Shown here in pieces: positions 9,616 through 19,064 of a stretch of DNA of 27,008 nt. The translations under genes were made by a program, and so were the position numbers. The stretch spans positions 1 through 27,008 of the forward strand of contig JBNGIQ010004227.1 of assembly GCA_049999765.1 (NCBI GenBank). Direction: 5' to 3'. Every line of letters starts with the position of its first letter. The stretch's first letter is position 1. Below the pieces are notes generated by a model. It searched no databases. It was given only the letters and a program-made list of their open reading frames with translations, and had not been told where the DNA came from. The stretch is from Phaeoceros laevis. Taxonomy: Eukaryota > Anthocerotophyta > Anthocerotopsida > Notothyladales.

Positions 9616-10374
9616 AAACAGCTGCAACGACTAGACAATTGCGTCCGATATGCTATTGCCTAACAAATACCCCCCCAGCCAAGGCTGAAAATTGACCTTT
9701 GCTTTGAAATTCAAAAACCTTTTCAAGAATTTAAAGAGTGTCTAAACTTTTAAAAAAGATTAGACTTAACTGAAAGTCATAGCAATTAGAAAAATAGGAA
9801 GAGTAGCCGGTTGGTTAGGATGTTTGCAAAAGTGTCATTCCTAGGTTCTGCTTGCAAACATGAAGGTTGCACATAGTTGTTTGATTCGGAGGGAATTCTA
9901 GGAATTCTAATGGTTGCCCTGGACATGGAATCTTTGACAAGTGACAAGTTATTCTTTTGCATTCAACAACACAGCTTGTTGTGAGCGTGGTTTCCATAAG
10001 AGTTTCTCTAAGCAGAAGCAGAATTGTATCATGAAAGTACTTCTATGGAAACACTTGTGCGAATTTCCATCAACAACCTTCTCTTGCAAGCACAGATTGG
10101 GATTGTATGAAGGGATTGTATGAAGTGCATAATATGTGGGCAGCTAAGAAAAGTAGAAGGCAGATACATTGTTGATAGTTTTAGAACTTTTTTTATTTCT
10201 ACACTACGTTGAAGTGATTCAAGTTTTTGAAGTGTTTGAAGGTTTTGACTTTATGATCCTTCAAACTTTTTAAAAGGTGACTTTATGGATCTTTCAAACT
10301 TTTTACAAGGCCGTTCTGCTTTCCTGCAAAAGACGTGGCAGGACAATGTAAGCTTCCAGATCTCTTCCGCACTG
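9616..10374. other. AT-rich intergenic stretch
   Basis: No gene can be supported. A tandem pair of about 32 bp lies at 10246-10277 and 10278-10310 (tgactttatg...ttcaaacttttta). It is set in a run of related tttgaag and caaactttt words from 10200 to 10310. Confidence 0.5.
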
Positions 10375-11252
10375 CACCATCCAGCAGTCCTCTTTTGACA
10401 ATTTGTGAGTGAAGCTACCTGCCCTTCTGTATGGCAACATGCTTGCACACGCCTTCAGAAGGCAAGCACAAGTAACATGGTCAGCCAAAATGAGGCCCGC
10501 CCCCTCCATTTGTCCATGGATGCACAACAAGCGCCTCTTGGCCGACTCCTTTCTGTGCATACCCAACAATCAAGGCATTCCTTGTCACCACATCCTTCGT
10601 GTCCATGCTGTCAAAAACCTGGCACGCATTTTCCAGCTCACCACATTTTGCGTACATGTCCACTAGGCAGTTGCCCACCACTACGTTGTCCAGCCCTCTT
10701 TTGACAATCTTTGAGTGCAGCTCCCTGCCCTTCTGAAAGGCACCAGTGCTTGCACACACCTTCAGAAGGAAAATAAAAGTAACATGGTTAGCCAGAATGA
10801 ATCCCGCCTCCTCCATTTGTCCATACACAACAAGCGCCTCTTGGTCAAGTCCTTGCTGTGCATAACCAGCAATCAGGGCTGTCCATGTCACCACATCCTT
10901 TGTGTCCATGCTGTCAAAAACCAGGCGTGCATCTTCCAGCTCGCCACATTTTGCATACATGTCCACCAGGCAGTTGCCCACCACTACATCATCCAGCAGT
11001 CCTCCTTTGACAACCTTTGAGTGCAGCTCCCTGCCCTTCTGCAAGGCACCAGTGCTTGCACACGCCTTCAGAAGACAAGCAAAAGTAACATGGTCAGCCA
11101 AAATGAGGCCCGCCTCCTCCATTTGTCCATACACAACAAGCGCCTCTTGGCCGAGTCCTTGCTGTGCATACCCAGGAATCAGGGCATTATATCCACCACA
11201 TCCGTCGGGTCCAAGCTGTCAAAAACCTGGCGCGCATCTTCCAGCTCACCAC
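10375..11252 (-). pseudogene. PLS-class pentatricopeptide repeat pseudogene fragment
   Basis: Read on the minus strand, this encodes about three PLS-type PPR triplets with a 102-codon period (306 bp). The motifs HVTFACLLKACAS, GRELHSK and VVGNCLVDMYAKCGELE recur. Intact PLS PPR proteins are organellar RNA-binding factors, mostly for C-to-U editing. This copy is dead. The start is missing (similarity begins abruptly near 11252). There is a frameshift near 11165-11195 and another near 10520-10540, and a GAG-to-TAG nonsense change in the RELHS motif near 10410. Similarity ends near 10375 with no E or DYW domain. One stretch (11134-10481) is still open for 217 codons, so it could be mistaken for a gene. 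It faces the PPR pseudogene at 11560-14064 head to head. Confidence 0.82.
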
Positions 11253-11269
11253 TGGGAGCCCGGCAAAGG

Positions 11270-11465
11270 GAAAATCAAGAGCGGCAGGCGCGACGGAGGC
11301 TACCATCCTTGCTCCACATGGAATGGCGCGCACCATTAACGCGATGCAACATCAACCGTCTTGGATCCCAAACAGCTGGTGGGCATGCCCGCTGGACTGC
11401 TACTGCTGAAAATCCCTGCAATTGCTCCACTCACAATTGCGCACTACCAACGGGATGCAACATCA
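11270..11465. repeat. Second copy of the inverted dispersed repeat; internally duplicated
   Basis: This is the partner of 1-195 in opposite orientation. It also contains an internal direct duplication: gatgcaacatcaaccgtcttgg at about 11342 and gatgcaacatcagcggttttgg at about 11453, 111 bp apart and both preceded by related words. It lies between the two head-to-head PPR pseudogenes and overlaps the region where the 5' part of the PDF-PPR gene would be expected. Confidence 0.7.
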
Positions 11466-11559
11466 GCGGTTTTGGCAGCTGGGGGGCAGGACAACGATGA
11501 GGAGCTGGGGCGTGCTGGGGCAATGGATTCACACAAGCTGCACAATTGTGCCCCGCAGT

Positions 11560-14064
11560 TGCATAGCAGCCAAGCTAGGTATACCGGAAAACGGCAGTGC
11601 AGTAGAGCGGCAAGAGTTGTTGTGGAGGCAGTATTTCCTGGACCCGACATTGTGGTGAGACTGCAGGGCGAACAAGAAGGGCGGCCGCTCTCCCGACTTC
11701 AGGCACAAGGAGTCCAAGGCGCCCCTATGGCTGAACAACGCCTACAAGCCTGACTGGGTGGATGGGCAGCTGGCTGTCTTGGACAAGCGGGATGGACGGT
11801 CTGCATCCAACCGGTTTGGACAGCCTACATCCAACCCCTCGTTGCATCATAATGCTGCCGCTCCAACGGTGCCAGAGTGTCAAGGCTACGGAACGACTCA
11901 GGCTGTAATCGAACAAATTTGTGAGAGTGGGCAGATAAGTCGAGCAGTTGACGCTTTGATTGGCTTAGCGGACACACAATGTCGTGTGTCCACTTCCCTC
12001 CTGTACAGAGTCATCCGGAGATGTGGGGCTGAGGGAAATCTGGTGTTGGGGCGACGACTTGATGCTCTCACTGTCAAGCTTGGGTACGGATTCAATACAT
12101 TTTTGGGAAACCATCTCGTGCGCATGTATGCATGTCAAGGCCGGTTACAGGAGGCAATGAAAGTGTTCAAAAGGGTGGCCAAACCTGATGTCTTCATGTG
12201 GTTCTCCATTATATCTGCACATGCTGAGCAGGGCAAACCTAGCGAGGCCATTCAGCTGTACCATAAGGTGCGCAGCTCAGGTTTGGAGCCCAATGGTCAC
12301 GTTTTTTTCGCTGCCCTGCAAGCTTGTGCAAGAGCAGAAGATGTGGAATCTTGCAGGCAGGTGCACGCTGATCTGTTGGAGAGTGGCATTCCCCAGAACT
12401 CTTGGTGTTTGCAACTGCCTGGTGGACATGTATGCAAAATGTGGGGAATTGGAAGCTGCACGCAAAGTGTTTGACAGTCTGTCCACAAGGGATGCGGTAA
12501 CATGGAATGCCATGATAAATGGGTATGCTGAGCACGGGCTTGGTCCCCAGGCACTCGCATTGTACGCAATGATGGAGCAGGAAGGCCTGGTTTTAGCAGA
12601 CAGTTTTACATTTGCTTGCCTCCTGAAGGCTTGTACAAGTGCTGGTGCTCCACAACAGGGCAGGCAGCTGCATTCAGGGATCGTAGACAGAGGACTATTT
12701 AGAAGGTGACATAGTCCTGGGCACTTGTCTCGTAAATATGTATGCAAAATGTGGCCAGTTGGAAGATGCACGCAAAGTGTTTGACGGTCTGTCCACAAGG
12801 GATTCAGTGACATGGAATGCTATGATAAATGGGTATGCTGAGCATGGGCTCGATCCCCAGGCGCTCACACTATATGCAAGGATGGAGCAGGAAGGCATGA
12901 CTTCAGCAGACAGTGCTACGTTTGCTTGCCTCCTGAAGGCTTGTACAAGTGATGGTGCTCTACAACAGGGCAGGCAGCTGCATTCAGGGGGCTGCTTGAA
13001 GGTAACGTAGTACTGGGCAATTGCCTCATGAATATGTATGCAAAATGTGGTCAGTTGGAAGATGCACGCAAAGTGTTTGACAGTCTATCCACAAGGAATG
13101 TGGTGACATGGACTGCCATGATTAATGGGTATGCTGAGAATGGGCTTGCCGCGCAAGCGCTCGCATTGTATGCAAGTATGAAGCGGGAAGGCCTGACTTC
13201 AGCAAACAGTGTTACGTTTGCTTGCCTCCTGAAGGCTTGTACAAGTGCTGGTGCTCTACAGCAGGGCAGGCAGTTCCACTCAGGGATCGCGGAAAGAGGA
13301 CTACTAAAAGGTGACGTAGCAATGGGTACTTGTCTCGTACACATGTATGCGAAGTGTGGCCAGCTAGAAGATGCACGCAAAGTGTTTGACAGAATCTCTA
13401 CAAGGGATGCGGTAACATGGAATGCCATGATAAATGGCTATGGAGAAACAATGAAGGCCACAGGGCTACAGCCTGTTTCGAGGAGATGATGCTGGCTGGT
13501 ATTCAGCCCAATGACACCACATTTACTTGCCTTCTTGTAGCATGCAGTAATGCGGGGCTGGTCAGTAGGGGTCGACATTATTTTGATGCAATGGTTAAGC
13601 AGCATGGCCTCTACCCGACAACTGAGCATTATATTTGCATGGTTGATCTTCTTGGGCGGGCAGGCCATTTAGGTGAGGCAGAGAAGGTGCTGAAATCAGC
13701 TGGGTGTGAAAACGATGCTGTTGGGCTGACGTCATTGCTGAATGCCTGCAAGAGTCATGGGGATTTAGAGAGGGGAGCACGGTGTTTTGAAAGTCTTGTT
13801 GAGCTGGATCCTCAGCATGCCTCTCAATATGTGCTGATGGCCAATATGTACGCAGATGCACATAGGTGGGCGGATATAGATAGAATCGAAAGGTTGAGAA
13901 AGGAGGCAGGAGCTAGGAAGAAACCTGCAATGGCAGGCGTTGAGGTGAACACCCAGGTGCATAAATGGCTTCAGGCTACATGCCTGTCACATGGCTTCAG
14001 GCTATATGGAGGCTACATGCCTGTCAGGAGCAGCATATACCATCAACGGAAACGCATCAACTGA
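11560..14064 (+). pseudogene. OSB-type PDF motif followed in frame by a PLS/E-class PPR array, disrupted
   Basis: The first part (11614 to about 11796) matches the PDF motif of plant OSB organellar single-stranded-DNA-binding proteins. It has LLWRQYFLDP..WxD, NKK...SPDFRHK, APLWL and PDWVDGQLAVLD. It is broken only by TGA at 11656-11658, where the second W of the family's WWD is expected. The same frame then runs on into PLS-class PPR repeats (from about residue 60 after the stop). These include several nearly identical 102-codon triplets with NCLVDMYAKCG, TWNAMINGYAE and FACLLKACTSAG, and then an E-type C-terminal region (HYICMVDLLGRAGHLGEAE, YVLMANMYA). No DYW domain follows. Further lesions are a frameshift near 12395-12412, one extra T at 12698-12700, a deletion of about 13 bp near 12988 and a missing base near 13437-13446. 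Intact homologues would act on organellar nucleic acid. The dead state is clear unless the assembly has errors; the fusion is read directly from the shared frame. Confidence 0.8.
13968..14032 (+). repeat. Small tandem repeat at the PPR 3' end, with a distant copy
   Basis: The words atggcttcaggctacatgcctgtc and atggcttcaggctatatgg plus ggctacatgcctgtcagg follow each other here. They replace the expected conserved end of the PPR E region with an unrelated tail. A related word, tgcttgtcacatggctttcaggctatatgg, recurs at about 14977-15006, about 1 kb downstream. The small cysteine-rich peptide gene lies between the two copies. Confidence 0.6.
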
Positions 14065-14356
14065 AACGCATGAACTTTAACAGGGGGGGCTTATCCCATG
14101 TAGTGGTTAACTTAGTAGTAGTTAATGGGTTAATTAAGCCCCCGAGATAAAGATATCTCAGCATCGCAAGATGATTCGCATCACATCACATCTAGATAGA
14201 TGCTCATGAAAGAAATCGATGGGCGATGCATCCTATACTACAGGTGGACGCGTGCGGTTCACTTCCTTTTGGAGCATCCAGCAACCACAATCCACAATCT
14301 TGACCGGAAGTCCCGAAGAAGAGTCCTCATACAAATTGAGCGCAGCTGTACGCAGC
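14065..14356. other. Intergenic spacer with a short hairpin
   Basis: A stem of nine pairs (gggggctta at 14085-14093 with taagccccc at 14135-14143) is extended inward by cccat/atggg. It lies 21 bp after the PPR frame ends and could be a transcript-end structure or a small repeat. Nothing else is seen. Confidence 0.4.
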
Positions 14357-14363
14357 TATATAT
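14357..14363 (+). promoter_or_regulatory. Putative TATA box of the cysteine-rich peptide gene
   Basis: TATATAT in an otherwise GC-balanced stretch, 129 bp upstream of the ATG at 14492. Position and motif are the only support. Confidence 0.35.
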
Positions 14364-14491
14364 CGTCGAATTACAAGTAGTGGGGACTCGTGGAGCTAGC
14401 TAGCACAGCCAAAGTTGTTCGAGAATTCATTCTCTGATCTGGGAGTGCCGCACCGATATCGATCGAGAGCGAGCTCCCTGCAGGCAGTATC

Positions 14492-14752
14492 ATGGCAGGC
14501 CGCAGCAGCAACAGCAACCGTGCGTGGTGGGCGTTGGTGTTCGCTTTCATGCTGCTCATGTCGGTCATGATCAGCTTGAGCTCAAGGGCGAGCGCCTGCC
14601 GCGCCGACGAACCAGCCGAGTGCTGGTCGGCGGTGAAAGGTGCAGAGCCTCTGGACGACGGCTGCGGCGACGGACCTTTCTGCGCCTGCCTCGGTTGCTC
14701 CTGGTGTTTCTGCCCTCCCGGAGAAACAACAGGAGTGATTGTCAAGCCGTGA
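14492..14752 (+). CDS. Small secreted cysteine-rich peptide, unknown family
   Basis: This is an 86-aa ORF. Residues 1-35 read as a signal peptide: polar basic start, hydrophobic run from W12 to about S30, and a small-residue SRASA end with likely cleavage before C36. The predicted mature part of about 51 aa is acidic with eight cysteines (36, 44, 58, 64, 66, 69, 72, 74). The spacing is C-x7-C-x13-C-x5-C-x-C-x2-C-x2-C-x-C, and it ends in a PPGETTGVIVKP tail. Eight cysteines would allow four disulfides. I do not recognise the pattern as a defensin, LTP, thionin or snakin. A TATA-like box lies 129 bp upstream and an AATAAA 55 bp after the stop, which supports a compact intronless gene. Expression would be needed to prove it. 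Confidence 0.55.
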   Translation: MAGRSSNSNRAWWALVFAFMLLMSVMISLSSRASACRADEPAECWSAVKGAEPLDDGCGDGPFCACLGCSWCFCPPGETTGVIVKP

Positions 14753-14806
14753 CCGACCTCCTGCCCGGCTGTGACCAGTCGAGATCATCTCCACATCATG
14801 CATAAT

Positions 14807-14812
14807 AATAAA
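14807..14812 (+). terminator. Polyadenylation signal AATAAA
   Basis: AATAAA within cataataataaaagg lies 55 bp after the stop of the cysteine-rich peptide ORF, a typical near-upstream element position. Confidence 0.45.
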
Positions 14813-14991
14813 AGGCTAGCTAGCTTCAACTTGTTACTAGCGGTCTCGTAAACTGAAGCTTGTGAGGCCTCCCAGCTGGAGCCTAGCTAGAGACCTGTGT
14901 GTTTACTAGTTACATATGTATGAAGATATATGTATGTTACAGTAGACTAAGTACGTAGCTAAGTTAGAGCCAGCTGCTTGTCACATGGCTT

Positions 14992-15291
14992 TCAGGCTAT
15001 ATGGGGGTCTTCAAGGCGTGCCACTGGATGGACATACCTTTCATCCTTCCCAAGCTGATAAAGGATACTTACAACAAGACCAATTGCATGAGGGGTGGTC
15101 ATGATCATGAACTCGCAGGCAGCACTATAGAGCTCGCCTAGCTTTGGTACATTATAACGGTTGTTAAAATTGTGAGGCGGCTGTCCATCGCTTGACATCC
15201 AATAGAAGATCACCGTGGAGTTGTTTAAAAAATTAGAGGAACACCTCAAGGCCAACTGGGCTGAGTACCTTTGAAGCTTGCTTGGAAGCAA
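14992..15291 (-). other. Unrecognised 99-codon ORF
   Basis: The minus frame from 15291 is open for 99 codons and contains a good splice donor consensus (gtt/gtaagtatcc, near 15070), so it may be an exon remnant. The peptide around GQPPHNFNNRYN and TTPHAIGLV looks protein-like, but I cannot place it. It could equally be chance. Confidence 0.2.
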
Positions 15292-16120
15292 AACATGTAT
15301 GAGCTAAGGCTTCCTTGGAACTGGGGTGGTTGTGAACTTGTGACTGTTTTTTGTTTTCCAAGTCTTGGAGATCCTAGGTACTACCTCTTTGCAGATTTGG
15401 TGGCTCCATGTGGACTTGTAAAGTTACAAACTTAGAAGTACTGGTGTAGAGGGAGATCTTCTCTCTCCTTCAGGAGACTCTTGGTGGCAAGCGTCTCAAT
15501 CGACGAACTCGTTATGGCTTCAGAGGTACGGCTGCTTGCGTAGCGCCGATGCGCGATGGGAGTGCCGCATGCCATACGTGTACACGCGAGGGCGTTTCAA
15601 AACCCGTCCGCCTACACGTTGGCCTACCGTCCTCCCGTCTGCTAAGCCCGCGCTTGGTTCGCAGCGCGCGCGGGCCTGTTGCCAACCAAGCGCGTGCTTA
15701 GCTAACCCGCGCGTGGTTGGCAACGCGCGCGGGTTATCCGGTTAGCCTTAGTGTTCACGTATGAGTTTCCACTTGCTGCCGTAAGTTCTCATTTGAGCTT
15801 CCACTTGAGCTTTGTTTTGCTCAATAATGATGGCTGGCCATGGCTGTCCTTTTAACTTACAATTGCCTGAACCAGGTCCATTTTCAACGATCTTGGTGTG
15901 GATGAACCATTGCCCCAACTCACGAGTACAAGACAAACAAACATTCGCTCAAATAGCATACATTCTCTATGATGGCATTGTTGATTTCTTATATCGAGAC
16001 AGTTCTTTGGTGGAATGCCCAACCAACTCCTTCAAGAAGAACTCGAATTTCACCTGGTCGCCTTGATGATCCTTTAATACATACTGCTCTAATTTATACA
16101 AGATTTGCTCACTACATTAT

Positions 16121-16210
16121 TTACATCATTATTGCCTTTTAGATTGTTCAGTATATCATTACTGCCTTAAAGATTGTTCATTACATCATTAGTGCCTTGA
16201 AGATTGTTCA
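16121..16210. repeat. Three 30-bp tandem units
   Basis: Units 16121-16150, 16151-16180 and 16181-16210 each have the form (t)tacatcatta.tgcctt..agattgttca with a few substitutions. The array is inside the inverted-repeat element. Confidence 0.9.
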
Positions 16211-16347
16211 TTCACGATACATTCACAAGTGTTGATTGATTCATAACATGTGCACAATGTAGTTACGGGTGCTCTTATGGGTCAACTGATCATTGAGCCT
16301 CAGAGGGAAGAAGCTGCGAATCAAAACTAGGTGCCAAACAAACTTTC

Positions 16348-16448
16348 AAACTTTGTAGTGAAGCAATTGTTATTACATCTTCATGTTACCATTTAGGAAA
16401 CTTTGTACTGAAGCAATTGTTATTACATCCTCATGTTACCGATTTAGG
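16348..16448. repeat. 50-bp tandem duplication
   Basis: Units 16348-16397 and 16398-16448 both run from aaactttgta through gaagcaattgttattacatc and catgttacc to atttagg, differing at two bases and one indel. Confidence 0.9.
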
Positions 16449-16780
16449 TTTTTGAGACATACCGTAGCTGCATATGAAGTTCTTGAATTTTACTGATATT
16501 GGATTATACACATTTATACACCCAGGTTTGGCCTAGCTCGTTTGAATATACACAATCATGATCAATTTAGTACTGCACTTGATTGCCCGTTACCAGCCAG
16601 CCTTGGTTGCCCGCAGCTAGCTAGCCAGGCAAGCTGGCAAGAATGGACAATCACACCAGAATTTGACCTGACAACATTGCACCAACTCTATTCGTCACTT
16701 TCAAAAACCTGGAGCCAAACTCTAAAACCTCCCCGACAAAATTTCGCAGGCCAGCAACCCTGTGCAATTCGGGGCCGAAA

Positions 16781-16831
16781 CATTCAAAACATCCAAAACA
16801 TCCACAACATCCAAAACATCCACAACATCCA
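16781..16831. repeat. 9-bp minisatellite
   Basis: Five and a half copies of cat(t/c)ca(a/c)aa run in direct order, alternating catccaaaa and catccacaa. Read on the plus strand they would give Asn-Ile-Gln/His repeats, but there is no sign that this is coding. Confidence 0.9.
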
Positions 16832-16914
16832 CTCCCAGCAGAGAGGAGGCAGACTGGGTACCTTACAGTTACAAGGTGGTGTCGGAGAGCTCGAGGGCGG
16901 TCTGTCTTGCTGAT

Positions 16915-16961
16915 CCCTAACGCAATACCCTAAACGGAGTACCCTAAACGCTAGCCCTAAA
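16915..16961. repeat. Four spaced telomere-like CCCTAA(A) words
   Basis: Ccctaa at 16915 and ccctaaa at 16928, 16942 and 16955 are spaced by 13-14 bp, with related spacers (cgcaata, cggagta, cgctag). They abut the inner side of the element's right arm. They are degenerate, not a true telomere tract. Confidence 0.7.
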
Positions 16962-17216
16962 CGCAATACGTTGCACGACGTCCATGGAGCTTGGTTGGCA
17001 GCGGGCGCGAGCCCCTAGCCCGCGCTTGGTTGGCAGCGCACGCGCGCTGCTGCCAACCAATCGAGCTAACGGGTAGGCGGACGGGTTTTGAAATGCCAAA
17101 GCTACTTAGTGCGCGTACATGTATGGCATGCGGTGCTCCCATCGCGCATCCGCGACACGCAAGCAGCCGTACGTACCTCCGAAGCCATTACGAATTTGTA
17201 GATTGAGACGCTCGCC

Positions 17217-17591
17217 AAAGCGTTGCAATCATTCCACCACGGATAGGTCGAATGATTCATTATCATTTACATTCTCATTATCATTATTATTTATTATTTA
17301 ATTATCATTCTGCTTTGCAGCGAAAGACACAAAACTATCGATGTGAAGTTGGATGTGAAGGACTGGAGATGGCTGTCCCATACACTAGTGGTAGCTTTAA
17401 ATTGGGAGACACATTTGAATTTGCACCCGGGTTGCCTAACTTGAAGAGAATGGTCCCAAGCAAGAAAGGCAACATGCAACTTCCAAGGACACGTACAAAT
17501 GTCCTAACAAGTATCATCAATAGAAGGTGACCCTGCGGGGCAAGCTTTGTCCAGTTAGTGGCTTGATTCAGCCGCGTCAGAACACGGCGAA
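17217..17591. other. Spacer with an exon-like open frame
   Basis: An AT-rich run (17246-17310) ends in a good acceptor (ctgctttgcag). It is followed by an open plus-strand frame to 17530 containing MAVPYTSGSFKLGDT-like text. I recognise no domain. It may be a captured or orphaned exon. The part next to 17592 must include the FolD 3' UTR. Confidence 0.25.
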
Positions 17592-19064
17592 TTAGGTGGA
17601 CGCAGACACCAGGGCTCCAGCAAGTGTGTTCTTTAACAGCATTGCAATCGTCATTGGGCCCACTCCACCAGGGACAGGCGTTATCCACCCTGCAACTTTC
17701 CTGACCTCGTCAAAATCCACGTCACCCACTAGTCTGTAGCCTGCCTTCTTGGAAGGGTCTGTAAGAGGATTTGTTCCAACATCAATCACTGCAGCACCTG
17801 GTTTGATCCAATCTCCTTTGATCTGATGCATCACCACAGAAAAGATTAGTAGTCCACAATCTTCCTGCTCTTGAACGATGCCACACTCACTGCCTCAGAA
17901 CCTGTAAACGTTTGCAGAAAAATAATTTACCATTTGAGCTTGACCAGCTGCAGCAATCACAATGTCAGCCTCCTTAATGATGCTCTCTGGATTGGGTGTT
18001 CGTGAATGCACTATGGACACTGTTGCATCACGTTCCAGGAGCAACATAGCCGCTGGCAACCCTACAATGTTACTCCGGCCGACCACCACAGCTCTCTTCT
18101 TGGCAATGGTTATGCCACTTCTGTCCAGAAGCTCTATGCATCCCTACACCAGCAATCACTCACATAGTAAGCACGTGAAGCTGCCCCCCAGCAAAGCCCC
18201 AGATGTTCCTCACCAAAATTGATCACCATCCTGGCTGAAAAACTCCAAAAGCACAAGAACAACTGTGCCAACCGCCAAAGTCCTAGCCGAGGGGGTTTCC
18301 CAATGCAACAGAGAGAGGTCAATGCAGCAGATAATAACCTTGGGTGTACATGGCACATACTGAGGTGTTCTGCCTTTCATGCACAATTTTCCTATGTTGA
18401 CCGGATGAAAACCATCAACATCCTTGTGGATGCTGATAGCACTGAGCACTCTCTCTTCGTTAAGATGCTGTGGTAGAGGAAGCTGCACTAAGATACCTGT
18501 ACCACAGTAGCTGCATGTCCAGTTGGTGAGTGAGGCTGAATCTAATGCCCAGGTTCAGTGCCACTTGAGTCAGTCTGCAACATTCAACACCAAGGAGTGC
18601 CCTATCAGACAGAATTACCGTCCACAAGAGGGTTGTTGTTGAGTTCCGATATAACTTTCAAGAGTTCCTCTTCAGAAATTTCCGCAGACAAATCTGTACC
18701 GAAGGACTGAATGCCAACCTCGGCGCACGCCCTCTTCTTCATTCGAACGTAAGTCTGAGAATCCTTTCGTTCGCCTACGATGACAACTGCCAACCCGGGA
18801 ACCTGTTGCAGAATTGCCGTTCAAATCCATCAGATCTGACGACAGATGAACCTAATCACAGCACACCGAATTCATCAGGCATACGCGGTTATGCAGTTCT
18901 TTGAATCGCTGGACGTCCTGTTGCACTTCGGAATGGATAGCTTTGGCAATGGCCTTGCCGTCAATGATGCGCGCTCCTTCCCCTTCCGTCATTGTCGCGT
19001 TCCTGTCGTCCAGCAGTGACGTTGCTTGGACCTTGAAGCCTGAACCTGCCCCCGGCACCAGCAT
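17592..19064 (-). CDS. FOLD: Bifunctional methylenetetrahydrofolate dehydrogenase / cyclohydrolase
   Basis: There are five exons on the minus strand, 19064-18885, 18802-18619, 18496-18339, 18143-17931 and 17822-17592. All are GT-AG with matching phases, giving 321 aa. The enzyme interconverts 5,10-methylene-THF and 10-formyl-THF using NADP. Signatures are IDGKAIAK near residue 40, [19 protein letters not shown] with the catalytic-type lysine in YVRMKK (K82), [16 protein letters not shown], the NADP-binding [12 protein letters not shown] and the C-terminal [10 protein letters not shown]. All are intact. The N-terminus is only about 24 residues longer than cytosolic plant FOLD2, and a second Met at residue 25 matches the usual cytosolic start. 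A strong organelle transit peptide is not evident, so a cytosolic role is likely. Introns are 82-195 bp. The HOZ-like gene lies 587 bp upstream in the same direction. Confidence 0.94.

Larger units (their letters stand above)
15486..17216. mobile_element. Non-autonomous DNA transposon with long terminal inverted repeats
   Basis: The left end 15486-15620 and the right end 17069-17216 are inverted copies. Shared words include agcgtctcaat, gtacggctgcttgcgt, gatgcgcgatgggag, ccgcatgccata and ttcaaaacccgtccgcctac. Inside each arm lies a GC-rich block (15640-15745 and 16984-17065) built of repeated units of the type cccgcgcttggttggcagcgcgcg, which are themselves palindromic. This architecture fits a Mutator-like or foldback element. 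No transposase is recognisable. The 1.2-kb core is mostly tandem repeats and short frames. I could not identify a target-site duplication, so the exact ends are uncertain by several bases. Confidence 0.72.

Noticed and set aside
10481-11134. 217-codon PPR frame on the minus strand as a complete gene
   Set aside because: It starts inside a PPR repeat, the repeats continue out of frame on both sides, and there is no start region or C-terminal domain. It is the open part of a pseudogene.
11656-11658. TGA in the PDF motif repaired by RNA editing
   Set aside because: Plant editing changes C to U or U to C in organelle transcripts. TGA to TGG would need A to G, and this is a nuclear-type gene context.
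15486-17216. Target-site duplication of the inverted-repeat element
   Set aside because: The bases just outside (ctcttggt on the left, aaagcgttg on the right) do not match.
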